Source: Candidatus Krumholzibacteriota bacterium
GTDB taxonomy: Bacteria > Krumholzibacteriota > Krumholzibacteriia > Krumholzibacteriales > Krumholzibacteriaceae
Direction: 5' to 3'
Assembly (NCBI GenBank): GCA_016933255.1
Contig: JAFGBF010000003.1
Span: 124,001-188,000, forward strand
Length of the DNA stretch: 64,000 nt
Shown: one piece after another, positions 49,969 to 59,453 of the stretch
Layout: the number at the start of each line of letters is the position of its first letter
Numbering within the stretch: position 1 is the first letter of the stretch
Notes under the pieces: model-generated
Database searches by the model: none
What the model was told of the DNA's origin: nothing
The model's input: the letters and a program-made list of their open reading frames with translations, nothing else
Made by a program: the position numbers and the translations under genes

Positions 49969-50075
49969 TCTCCCGACAATCGAATTGAGTTGACCTGGAA
50001 CGTAAATCCGGGTGATACTGGGTCATCGACAACCGAGGTCAACCATGTAATTTCTTCCAGGGAAAAAGGAGGATC

Positions 50076-50798
50076 ATGCGAAAATCAATATTTATTGTGC
50101 TGCTTTTGCTCGCTGGTGCGGTCTCGTTAAATGCCGAGACCTGTATAACGACCAAAGAGCATACAGACGCAAGTTATCACCATGGCACTGTCGAGCCGGC
50201 TTCCGACAGCGAAAGTGAAGTATGGATAGGCGAAGGAAGGATCGCGTCTATAGGTGAAGATCACCATTTGATATTCGATTTTCCCGGGAATAGACTCACG
50301 ATCATTCAACTCAGGGACAGCTCCTATGTGGAAGCTGAATTGCCGCTCGATATGACAAGAATAGTCGCTCCCGAGATGGCTCAGAGGATGACGATGTTCC
50401 AGACTACAGGCGAAGTCAAGGCGCTCGATGAAAAGAAGGATATCGGTGGGAGGGAATGCGTCTGCTACTTCCTGGGATCGTGGATCGATTATATGGGTAC
50501 GCGGTTCAGGGAGACCGAAAGGACTTCATGGGTGACTACAGATCTTCCTTTCGATATCGTTATGCTCGAATCATACTATGACGCTGTCTTCAGACTGAAC
50601 AATTTCGGCAGCGAATATATTGAAGCAAGAAAAGCAGTCGTAGGCCTTGAGATCTTTTCGGAATCGATTCAGTACTCCGAAGGGCAGGCAAATAAATCGA
50701 CTGCAGAAGTAGTTGAGATTGCAGAAAAGGATCCGCCCGCGGGGGTATATACGGTCCCGGAAGGCTATGTAAAAAAGGATGTGCTTACACCTCGCTGA
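50076..50798 (+). CDS. Hypothetical secreted protein (DUF4412-like)
   Basis: Signal peptide; EVWIGEGRIASIGEDHHLIFDFPGNRLTIIQLRDSSYVEAELPLD; periplasmic-like composition. Confidence 0.6.
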   Translation: MRKSIFIVLLLLAGAVSLNAETCITTKEHTDASYHHGTVEPASDSESEVWIGEGRIASIGEDHHLIFDFPGNRLTIIQLRDSSYVEAELPLDMTRIVAPEMAQRMTMFQTTGEVKALDEKKDIGGRECVCYFLGSWIDYMGTRFRETERTSWVTTDLPFDIVMLESYYDAVFRLNNFGSEYIEARKAVVGLEIFSESIQYSEGQANKSTAEVVEIAEKDPPAGVYTVPEGYVKKDVLTPR

Positions 50799-50863
50799 CC
50801 GTACAACGATTAAATCAGAAATAACTGACAAGGCAGTCACCGGCCGTTATCTGGAGGTTGGAA

Positions 50864-52075
50864 ATGGACAGGAAAGAAGAGAAAAAGGGGCGAAGGGATT
50901 TTATCAAGACGGGGATCGCCGGCCTCGCCGGTGCCGCTCTGGCGCCATCATTACTTAAGGCTGAAGAAGTATCGAAAGAGAAGAAAAAGCACAGGCTGAT
51001 CTACAGGACTCTCGGAAGGACGGGGATAAAGGTTCCCATAGTCAGTATAGGGGCGCAGGCACAGGATGCGGCGATATTCAGCGCGGCACTTGAAGCAGGC
51101 CTTACCCATTTCGATACGGCAAGTAACTACGGAAACGGGGCGCATGAGTCGCAATTGGGGGAGGTCATAAAGGGAAGACCCAGAGATTCCTACATGATCT
51201 CGACCAAGGTCTATCTCCCGATGGATCAGAAGACGGGAGCGTTCAAGAAGGAAGCTACGTCGGAAGCCTTTATAGAGACTTTTGAGGGGAGTCTGCAGAG
51301 ACTTGGGGTGGATCATGTGGAAGTCCTCCACGCTCACGCGGTCGCCAGCAGGGAGGCGGTTCTTTATGAACCGGTCATCAATGCCCTTGAAAAACTGAAA
51401 AAGGACGGGAAGATCCTCGCATCCGGAGTCTCTGTCCACACTAACGAAGTCGAAGTGATCGATGCGGTAATCGAGGGCGGTTTTTACGATGTCGTTCTTA
51501 CCGCCTACAACTTCCGCCAGCCGCACCGGGAAGATCTGAAAAAAGCAATAGCGCGGGCTGCCAAAAATGGAGTGGGTATAGTTGCGATGAAGACTCAGGC
51601 AGGAGTCTACTGGGACAGGGAACGGACGAAGATGATCAATATGAAGGCTGCTCTTAAATGGGTCCTTGGCGATGAGAATGTACATACGACGATCCCGGGG
51701 TTTACGACCTTTGAACAGCTTGAAGAGGATATCTCCGTAATGGCAGACCTGAAGATGACGGCCGAGGAGAAAAAGGGCCTCGAACTTGGGAGCAGAGCCG
51801 GCCATGAAGGGCTCTATTGCGATCAGTGCGGGAAATGCGTCGATCAATGCAGAAACCATATTGATATACCATCGCTGATGAGAAGTTATATGTACGCGTA
51901 CGGCTACAGAAATCTTGCTAAAGCGAAGGATACGATCCGGACGGTCCTGAAAGAGAGCTCTCTCTGCGAAGGGTGCTCATCGTGCAGCGTTGCCTGCTCG
52001 ATGGGGTTCGATGTGAAAGGGAAGATATCCGATATAGCGAGACTTGCTGATGTGCCTGACGATTTTCTTGCGTGA
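50864..52075 (+). CDS. Aldo/keto reductase with Tat signal and C-terminal 4Fe-4S clusters
   Basis: GRRDFIKTGIAGLAGAAL; THFDTASNYGNG; CDQCGKCVDQCRN, CEGCSSCSVAC. Confidence 0.92.
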   Translation: MDRKEEKKGRRDFIKTGIAGLAGAALAPSLLKAEEVSKEKKKHRLIYRTLGRTGIKVPIVSIGAQAQDAAIFSAALEAGLTHFDTASNYGNGAHESQLGEVIKGRPRDSYMISTKVYLPMDQKTGAFKKEATSEAFIETFEGSLQRLGVDHVEVLHAHAVASREAVLYEPVINALEKLKKDGKILASGVSVHTNEVEVIDAVIEGGFYDVVLTAYNFRQPHREDLKKAIARAAKNGVGIVAMKTQAGVYWDRERTKMINMKAALKWVLGDENVHTTIPGFTTFEQLEEDISVMADLKMTAEEKKGLELGSRAGHEGLYCDQCGKCVDQCRNHIDIPSLMRSYMYAYGYRNLAKAKDTIRTVLKESSLCEGCSSCSVACSMGFDVKGKISDIARLADVPDDFLA

Positions 52076-52474
52076 TCCTTATGGGGGATCGGGATAATAT
52101 ATATTTCAGGCGTGTGCCCTCTTGCGGCGAGAACGTTCCGGGATGGGCAGCCTGGGCGTACGCGCTTGACCCGGCATGTTGACAAAGAGTATCCTTGCAG
52201 CTTGATTAAGTACATAGGGGGTGGTCGTCCCTTTTAGATCCTGCCGCGTATCCACAGGTTTCCAGGAATAAAGCTCGATGCCCTTTTGACATTATCTGAT
52301 TATCTTCCGGGCCGTCGCTCCGATACTGTTTCATGCGGTAATTTTTCAAAGAGGCGAAAAAATTTCAGAAAGGAGGGAACACCTGGTCGACTTATCCGGT
52401 CTAATATGTGAATCGGGAAACGGCGGGGAGATACCCTGCCGGGAGTCTTTTCACACAGACCGAAAGGAGCAGTC

Positions 52475-54460
52475 ATGAAACGTTTATCTATTTCGTCGAT
52501 GGCCGCTGCAGCATTTGTCGCCCTCATCTTTGCCCTTTTTTCTCCGGCAGGAGGGAACGACCGCCAGCCGTCTCCTTCGCCGGAAGTGACAGGAGTACAG
52601 ACCGGAGAGATCGGCGGGATCGTGGTAATTGATACTGCCGGACTGCCGCTGGCATATGCCAATGTGATTGTCGAAGGAACGAACCTGGGCTGCATGACTT
52701 TGAAGGACGGGACATTTTTGGTCAAGAATGTCCCTGTCGGTAAATACACGGTGACAGTCATGTTGATGGGTTATAAGAAAGAGCAGATCGATTCGGTGCT
52801 GGTCTTCGCCGGCAAGACGACACAAATTGAATTCAGGATGCGCGAAGAGTACGTGGGAGAGACCCGGGAGATCCTTGTAGAGGCCGATCAGAAACTGGTC
52901 AAAATCGGAGCCAGCAGTGCAGGGGATAAAGATGGTCTTCCAGGCGGAAGATCAGAGGTAATGTATTTCTCCGGCAAAAAGAGGTACTGTCCTCCCTACC
53001 CGTCTGTTTCTCACAATACAGAAGAGTATGAGCATATAAACGACAACAGGTTTCTCGGCGTGATCGCCAACCCCCTTTCGACATTTTCCATCGATGTCGA
53101 TGCCGCCTCATATTCCAATATGAGAAGATTTGTCAACGGCGGCGAGTATCCATACAAGGATGCGGTCAGGGTAGAGGAACTTATCAATTACTTCGACTAT
53201 GATTATGAGGAACCGAAGAAGGGTCTTCCGTTCTCGATCACTACGGAGCTTTCCGAATGTCCGTGGAACACCGGCCACAGGCTTGTACATATCGGGCTCA
53301 GAGGTGAACAGCTGGATGAGAAAAGCGTAAAACCGAGCAACCTCGTTTTTCTTCTCGATGTATCAGGGTCGATGGACCAGCCGAGCAAACTTCCGCTGCT
53401 GAAGGATGCCTTCAGGCTTTTAGTCAACCAGCTTGGAGAAGACGATCGTGTAGCGATAGTCGTATATGCCGGCAGCGCCGGTCTTGTGCTTCCGTCGACG
53501 AGATGTTCAAAGAAAGATAAGATAATCGAGTCTCTCGAAAAGCTGAGCGCTGGCGGTTCGACTGCCGGCGGAGAAGGGATAAGGCTCGCCTATGAGACCG
53601 CAAAAGAGAATTTTATCAAAGACGGAAATAACAGGATCATACTCGCCACAGACGGGGATTTCAATGTCGGGATATCGAGTTCGTCGGAACTCATAGAGTA
53701 TATCGAGAAGAAACGCGATGATGGGATCTTTCTTACGGTCCTCGGGTTCGGGATGGGGAATTACAAGGATCACAGGCTCGAACAGCTTGCCGACAAGGGG
53801 AACGGAAACCATGCCTACATAGATAATATCATGGAAGCAAAGAAGGTCCTCGTAAACGATGTCACCGCGACTTTGTACACGATAGCGAAAGACGTGAAGA
53901 TCCAGGTCGAATTCAATCCTGCCAGGGTCGCAGAATACAGGCTGATAGGTTATGAGAACAGGCTTCTCGAGACAGAGGATTTTGAGGACGACACCAAGGA
54001 TGCAGGAGAGATAGGAGCAGGGCACACCGTCACCGCATTGTATGAGATAGTCCCCGTCACAGATGGAGGCGAGGCATCAGAGGACCGGTTGAGGTACCAG
54101 GATGTGGTGATCAACAGTCAGGCAAAAAGATCGAAGGAGCTTCTGACAGTCAGTATCCGCTATAAGGAACCGGACGGTGAAGAAAGCAGATTGATCAGCA
54201 GAACCCTTAAAGACGACCCCGTAGCACTGGATGATTCCTCCGAAACTTTCAGGTTCTCCTCCGCCGTTGCGATGTTCGGGATGGTACTCAGAGAATCCGA
54301 GCATCGGGGAGATTCCGATCTCGATTCGGTCATCAGGCTTGCAAAAGGGGCCAAAGGCGACGACAATTATGGATACAGGGCGGAGTTCATAAGGATTGTC
54401 GAACAGGTAAAGATACTTGCGGAACTCCGGGAGATCGGTTCAAAGGACGGAGATGATTAA
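52475..54460 (+). CDS. von Willebrand factor type A protein with N-terminal CarboxypepD_reg-like and C-terminal DUF3520-like regions
   Basis: GGIVVIDTAGLPLAYANVIVEGTNLG; LVFLLDVSGSMDQPSKLPLLKDAFRLL; YfbK-like layout. Confidence 0.92.
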   Translation: MKRLSISSMAAAAFVALIFALFSPAGGNDRQPSPSPEVTGVQTGEIGGIVVIDTAGLPLAYANVIVEGTNLGCMTLKDGTFLVKNVPVGKYTVTVMLMGYKKEQIDSVLVFAGKTTQIEFRMREEYVGETREILVEADQKLVKIGASSAGDKDGLPGGRSEVMYFSGKKRYCPPYPSVSHNTEEYEHINDNRFLGVIANPLSTFSIDVDAASYSNMRRFVNGGEYPYKDAVRVEELINYFDYDYEEPKKGLPFSITTELSECPWNTGHRLVHIGLRGEQLDEKSVKPSNLVFLLDVSGSMDQPSKLPLLKDAFRLLVNQLGEDDRVAIVVYAGSAGLVLPSTRCSKKDKIIESLEKLSAGGSTAGGEGIRLAYETAKENFIKDGNNRIILATDGDFNVGISSSSELIEYIEKKRDDGIFLTVLGFGMGNYKDHRLEQLADKGNGNHAYIDNIMEAKKVLVNDVTATLYTIAKDVKIQVEFNPARVAEYRLIGYENRLLETEDFEDDTKDAGEIGAGHTVTALYEIVPVTDGGEASEDRLRYQDVVINSQAKRSKELLTVSIRYKEPDGEESRLISRTLKDDPVALDDSSETFRFSSAVAMFGMVLRESEHRGDSDLDSVIRLAKGAKGDDNYGYRAEFIRIVEQVKILAELREIGSKDGDD

Positions 54461-54893
54461 TATATCGCCTCGTATCAGGGTCCTCTTTCTCTGCACGGGA
54501 AATTCCTGCAGAAGCCAGATGGCGGAGGGTTGGATGAGACACCTGAAGAGTGATACCGTAGATGTATTCTCCGCTGGGATAGAGCCACATGGCCTGAATC
54601 CTGATGCAGTCCTGGTGATGGCAGAGGCAGGAGTCGATATCTCGCGGCAGGAAAGTACCAGTGTAAAAGAGTATTTGTCTGAAGAATTCGATTATGTGAT
54701 TACGGTCTGTTCAGACGCCGAAAAGAACTGTCCGGTCTTTCCTGCCGCGGCCCGTCATATCCATAGGGGGTTTGATGATCCGCCGCGGCTTGCCGAGCTT
54801 GAGACAGACCGGGAAAAAGCTCTGTCGCATTTCAGGAGGGTAAGAGATGAGATCAGGTCTTTCGTGGAAGAGTTTCCCGCGGGATCCGAATGA
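54453..54893 (+). CDS. Arsenate reductase ArsC / low-MW protein tyrosine phosphatase family
   Basis: VLFLCTGNSCRSQMAEGWMRHL; VITVCSDAEKNCPVFP; ATGATTAA overlap with the vWA gene. Confidence 0.92.
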   Translation: MINISPRIRVLFLCTGNSCRSQMAEGWMRHLKSDTVDVFSAGIEPHGLNPDAVLVMAEAGVDISRQESTSVKEYLSEEFDYVITVCSDAEKNCPVFPAAARHIHRGFDDPPRLAELETDREKALSHFRRVRDEIRSFVEEFPAGSE

Positions 54894-54992
54894 CAGATAA
54901 GTCTTTCCGTATCCTGAGAGAATAGGCCGTCCAGCTTCTTCCGGATATTGTATCTGTTGACAAACCCCTGAAAAGATCAGAGAATTCTGGTT

Positions 54993-56075
54993 ATGGAGAA
55001 AAGTCCGGATAGATTGAGGACTTCACAGATCCTTTTTACGCTCGCCAGTTTTGTCGTGGTCGTGGCGGGCCTGCGCGCGGCGTCTCAGATCGTGGTGCCG
55101 TTTCTGCTTGCTACATTCATATCTATAACCTGTTCCGCGCCGCTTTTCTGGATGAGAGGAAAAGGAATACCGGCCTGGCTCGCGATCCTCGTAGTCATGG
55201 TCGGTATCATTTTAATAGGATTTATCATAACGAGCCTGCTCGGAAATTCGATAGACGATTTCTCGAAAAACATTCCCCGGTATGGCGCGGTATTGAACGG
55301 CCAGTACAGGAACCTGCTTTTCTGGGTCGAGGAAAAGGGTGTCGATGTATCAAACCTGGAGCTTGTCGAGATCTTCAATCCCCAGAAAGCGATGCAGCTT
55401 GTCGCGAAGTTCTTCAACAGCCTCGGAGAGGTCCTGACGAACGGATTCCTTATTATAATTACGGTGATCTTTATGCTTCTGGAAGCATCCAGTATTCCGG
55501 CCAAGCTGCATTCTATATTTCGAAATCCCGATGATTCTCTTGCCCAGATAGAGAGGATAACAGCAAACGTAAAGAACTATCTTGCCATAAAAACGATCAT
55601 CAGCCTGATCACGGGAGTGCTTGTGGCGTTTGTGCTATGGCTGATGAAGGTCGATTTTCCGCTTCTCTGGGGGCTTCTGGCTTTTCTGCTGAACTATGTC
55701 CCGAATATCGGATCGATCATAGCCGCGGTGCCTGCGATCCTGCAGGCTTTGATCCAGCACGGTTTGGGCAGAGCAGCAGGTGTCGCCTTCTTTTTCCTGC
55801 TGATAAATCTCGTAATGGGAAATGCTGTCGAACCGAAGTTCATGGGTAAAGGGCTTGGCCTGTCGACACTTGTCGTTTTTCTTTCTTTGATTTTCTGGGG
55901 GTGGGTCCTGGGCCCCGTGGGAATGCTTTTGTCGGTGGTCCTGACAGTGACCGTGAAGATAGTCCTTGAGAGCCGTGAGGACACAAGATGGGCAGCTGTG
56001 CTTCTCGGTTCGCATGTTCCATCTGTCTCGGGTGAGGTCACTCCTGATGATTCTCCCGGTACTGACGCACGATAG
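54993..56075 (+). CDS. AI-2E family transporter
   Basis: Polytopic; LLWGLLAFLLNYVPNIGSIIAAVPAILQAL. Confidence 0.92.
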   Translation: MEKSPDRLRTSQILFTLASFVVVVAGLRAASQIVVPFLLATFISITCSAPLFWMRGKGIPAWLAILVVMVGIILIGFIITSLLGNSIDDFSKNIPRYGAVLNGQYRNLLFWVEEKGVDVSNLELVEIFNPQKAMQLVAKFFNSLGEVLTNGFLIIITVIFMLLEASSIPAKLHSIFRNPDDSLAQIERITANVKNYLAIKTIISLITGVLVAFVLWLMKVDFPLLWGLLAFLLNYVPNIGSIIAAVPAILQALIQHGLGRAAGVAFFFLLINLVMGNAVEPKFMGKGLGLSTLVVFLSLIFWGWVLGPVGMLLSVVLTVTVKIVLESREDTRWAAVLLGSHVPSVSGEVTPDDSPGTDAR

Positions 56076-57063
56076 ATTCGACTGCGGGAAACTTTCCGGA
56101 TTCTGCTATACTGTCTTCGAGAGTATCGATTCCCCGGGGTATCGATTCGAGGAAGGACTCTTTTTTCTTCTCGAAACCCAGAAAGGCAAAGGCCGCGAGC
56201 GCCTGCAGGTTGCGCTGGATAGCGGCTAAAGTGAATTTCTCTAAATATTCCTCAAATGTCTCTTCCGTGATCGCATCGACTTCTTTCAGCCTGTAGTAGA
56301 GTTCCATAAGAAGGGTCTTTCTTGTCCCTGGACGGATCGGGTGATAGAGGCCCTTAAGAATAGAAGCGGCGTCATATATTCCAGGCCCCCTGTGAGCATC
56401 TTGAAAATCGATCAATCGGATCTCGCCGTTTTTGACCATGACATTACGGCACTGAAGGTCTCTGTGCATGAATACGAGCGGTTCAGCAGAGAGCTGTTTC
56501 GCCAGACTGAGCCTCTCGGTCTCCCACCCGTCGGGAATGGAAGAACAGAACCTTCCGATAAATTCTCTCTCGAAATATTTGGTCTCACCGAGAAGTTTCT
56601 CTTCGCTGAAAACATTGTCTTCCAGTATGCCTCTCGCCATCATATCTTTGTTTACCGAAGTCTGGAACATGTAGAGGATGTCTATACATTCTCTGTAGTA
56701 TGAGAGTTCCACTTCCACAGTGCAGTATTTCAAAGCATCTTCCAGATGGATCGAACCAAGATCTTCCATCATCAGAATGCCCTGTTCGCTATCAAAGGAG
56801 TAAAATTCGGGGACAGGTACCTGGTTTTTTCTCAGGAAATCGCCTATTGAGATATAACGTGATAACTCAGATGCTCTGCCGGGCTGTATTATCGCGACGA
56901 TACTGCGTCTGCCGTCAGTGATCCTCAGGAAAAATCTGTCTGATCCGCCTCCGTGGATCATCGTTGAGGGCGAGTCTTGAGGGAACGCACCTCCCGGCAG
57001 GTCGCCTGTAAGTTTGATTGCTTCGGCGGTGTACTGTTTTATGACGTCATCAATCTGATTCAT
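56038..57063 (-). CDS. AmgK-like N-acetylmuramate/N-acetylglucosamine kinase (APH fold)
   Basis: SDRFFLRI, MMEDLGSIHLEDAL, FMHRDLQCRNVMV, LIDFQDAHRGPGIYDAASIL; 4-bp overlap with the nucleotidyltransferase. Confidence 0.85.
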   Translation of the reverse strand: MNQIDDVIKQYTAEAIKLTGDLPGGAFPQDSPSTMIHGGGSDRFFLRITDGRRSIVAIIQPGRASELSRYISIGDFLRKNQVPVPEFYSFDSEQGILMMEDLGSIHLEDALKYCTVEVELSYYRECIDILYMFQTSVNKDMMARGILEDNVFSEEKLLGETKYFEREFIGRFCSSIPDGWETERLSLAKQLSAEPLVFMHRDLQCRNVMVKNGEIRLIDFQDAHRGPGIYDAASILKGLYHPIRPGTRKTLLMELYYRLKEVDAITEETFEEYLEKFTLAAIQRNLQALAAFAFLGFEKKKESFLESIPRGIDTLEDSIAESGKFPAVESIVRQYRENHQE

Positions 57064-58073
57064 CCTGTTTTCATCTCTCCTTCCGGGAAAACGATCGTAT
57101 TTTCGATCGACCTGCCCTCATCAATCACGGAATCTTCCAGTACCACGCAATTTTTCAGGCTGCATCGCCTTCCTATTGCAACATTCGGGCCTATTTCAAG
57201 AAAACCTTGCCAGTCAAGGTCTGGAGGTATCCTCGTGTCCCTGCCGGCATGAAGCGGGATGGGGGGCGGATCCAGAAGAGGTGAAAAGATCTCTTTGCCC
57301 GCAAGGATCCTTTCGTGCAGGCTAAGGAAAGATTCCGGAGTGCCGATTTCGCTCCAACTGAAAGGAGGGTCCGCAGGCACGATATATCCCGCCACGGATC
57401 CGGGTCTTTCATCAATAATATGTCTCAGAATGTCAAGCAGTCCAATCTTCTTACTGGCGGGGAAATATTCGAGTGCCTCCCTCGATATGACGGACATTCC
57501 CGTGTAGCCGCAGCAGCCGGCGGAATCGGAACCTATGGATCGCGCCCCTTCGAATGCGATTATCAGATTATCGTTATCGATCACGACATGCGGAGGGGGA
57601 CTGCAGGTTTCCGGAAGAGAGGGATTTTCCGCCGCCAGGATCATCGTGACCAGCGCCTTCTTCCGGATATGAAACGATACGGCCGGTCTGAAAGAAATGT
57701 TCGTCAGGATGTCGGCATTGGCAAGAAGGACGATCTCTTCATCGATGAGAGATGCCGCCATATTACCGATTCCGCCGCCGGTATCGAGTAAGTCCACTTC
57801 ATGGTGCAGTGTTATCGGCAGCTCTTTTGCTGATATGAACTCCTCGATATTTCCAGAGAGATGGTGGGAGTTGGCGTGCAGGCTTGCAGCTCCTTCCGAG
57901 AGCAGTTTCGCGGCTACAAGTTCTATCATCGGAATACCAAGAATCGGTATCATCGGTTTCGGGATAGAAGAAGTGAGGGGCCTCATCCTTTTTCCGTAGC
58001 CAGCCGCCAGTATCATTCCGGCGGCCTTACCGGAGCTCTTTCCCATTACTGCCTTTCGATCCAGGATATTCAA
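57060..58073 (-). CDS. MurU-like sugar-1-phosphate nucleotidyltransferase
   Basis: GMILAAGYGKRMRPLTSSIPKPMIPILGIPMIE; C-terminal left-handed helix-like tail; adjacent AmgK-like gene. A downstream in-frame start (MGKSSG) is possible. Confidence 0.83.
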   Translation of the reverse strand: MNILDRKAVMGKSSGKAAGMILAAGYGKRMRPLTSSIPKPMIPILGIPMIELVAAKLLSEGAASLHANSHHLSGNIEEFISAKELPITLHHEVDLLDTGGGIGNMAASLIDEEIVLLANADILTNISFRPAVSFHIRKKALVTMILAAENPSLPETCSPPPHVVIDNDNLIIAFEGARSIGSDSAGCCGYTGMSVISREALEYFPASKKIGLLDILRHIIDERPGSVAGYIVPADPPFSWSEIGTPESFLSLHERILAGKEIFSPLLDPPPIPLHAGRDTRIPPDLDWQGFLEIGPNVAIGRRCSLKNCVVLEDSVIDEGRSIENTIVFPEGEMKTG

Positions 58074-58112
58074 GCGCGGGAACAGGCCGGATTACACCTA
58101 TAATGCCGGCTT

Positions 58113-59306
58113 TCAGTATAGAAGATGATCTTTTCTGGCTGCAAGATAATCTTTTTCATCACTTTTCCATGACATAAAGAGCTCTTCGATATCCTGATCA
58201 GAATCTATTGTCTTTCTCAGCAGCCGGCTTCCAGAGAGGATATCTATCGGCATATGTTTCTCTTCATATTCATAGGGGGGAGCGAGCCATTCGAAATCAT
58301 CCGGAAAGATATCAGATATCGATTTTATCAGAATCGCCGCGGTTCTTAAAGGCATGAAGCGGCTGCGATCGGTAATATGCAGCTGGATCCCGCGGCAGAT
58401 CCGTCCGGAGTATTTATCCCAGGCAGGCGAAAAATCGATCGGCCGGAATACCACTCCTTCGAGATTATGACTTTTCAGTACCGAAATGAGTCTTTTCGGT
58501 TCTATCCAGGGCGCGCCGGTCATTTCGAACGGCCGGGTCGTACCGCGCCCTTCGGATATATTGGTCGCTTCCAGAAGGACCATCCCGGGATATACGATCG
58601 CCGTATCGAGGGTCGGGATATTAGGAGACGGCATGACCCACGGCTGTCCGGTTATGTCAAAATACATCTCTCTTTTCCAGCCATCGAGCTTTTTGACCTC
58701 CAGGGCGGATTGCAGTCCCCTGGAAAGGCCTATCATCTGCAGGGCTTCACCTATCGTCAGAGCGTGTCTTACAGGAAAAGGGTACATCCCGACGAAAGAG
58801 AAGAACTCTTCCCGCAGAATGGGGCCTTCGACGACCGAGCCTCCAATAGGATTCGGCCTGTCAAGCACCAGGATCTCGATCCCGGCCTTCGAGCATTCCT
58901 CAAGCATGCAGAGCGCCGTCCAGATGTATGTATACGGACGGGCACCCACATCCGGGAGGTCTATTATCATCATGTCGAGTCCGGCCAGGCTCTCCGGAGA
59001 AGGTCTCCTGGTTTTTCCGTAGAGAGAGTGCACCGGAATATTGAACTCGGGGTGGATATATCCTTCCCATTCGACCATATTGGCCTGCGTGTCACCGCGA
59101 AATCCATGCTGAGGACCGAATATACAGGAAAGGTCTATCCTGTTTCTGACCAGGATCTCCGTTATATGGGTAAGTTCTGATGAGACAGAAGCGTGATTGG
59201 CTAGAAGTCCAACCCTGCGCCCTTTCAGGCAGCTGCATGAATCATCGGCTAATATGTCGCAACCGGTTCTGATCAATTGTCCCTCCATATCCTTACCGGG
59301 AATCAT
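58113..59306 (-). CDS. DUF1343 (NamZ-family exo-N-acetylmuramidase-like) protein
   Basis: GRRVGLLANHASV, FGPQHGFRGDTQANMVEW, DLPDVGARPYTYIWTA, LDRPNPIGGSVVEGPIL, TNISEGRGTTRPFEMTGAPWI. Confidence 0.93.
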   Translation of the reverse strand: MIPGKDMEGQLIRTGCDILADDSCSCLKGRRVGLLANHASVSSELTHITEILVRNRIDLSCIFGPQHGFRGDTQANMVEWEGYIHPEFNIPVHSLYGKTRRPSPESLAGLDMMIIDLPDVGARPYTYIWTALCMLEECSKAGIEILVLDRPNPIGGSVVEGPILREEFFSFVGMYPFPVRHALTIGEALQMIGLSRGLQSALEVKKLDGWKREMYFDITGQPWVMPSPNIPTLDTAIVYPGMVLLEATNISEGRGTTRPFEMTGAPWIEPKRLISVLKSHNLEGVVFRPIDFSPAWDKYSGRICRGIQLHITDRSRFMPLRTAAILIKSISDIFPDDFEWLAPPYEYEEKHMPIDILSGSRLLRKTIDSDQDIEELFMSWKSDEKDYLAARKDHLLY

Positions 59307-59453
59307 AACCTGTCCGGTCCTTTATGACAAGAAAAGGATAAATCCAGGCGACCCGGACCCTGTCGAAAAAGAGAGGGTTTTTCCTTTGTATAAATCTCCT
59401 ATTGATATAATATCTGTCTGTTATTTCTATCAGGAAACAAGGAAGGTGGGTCA

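Noticed and set aside
50951-51859. 302-aa minus-strand ORF opposite the aldo/keto reductase
   Set aside because: Antisense shadow ORF of a clear coding gene.
58377-59180. 267-aa plus-strand ORF opposite DUF1343
   Set aside because: Antisense shadow ORF; the DUF1343 motifs define the true frame.
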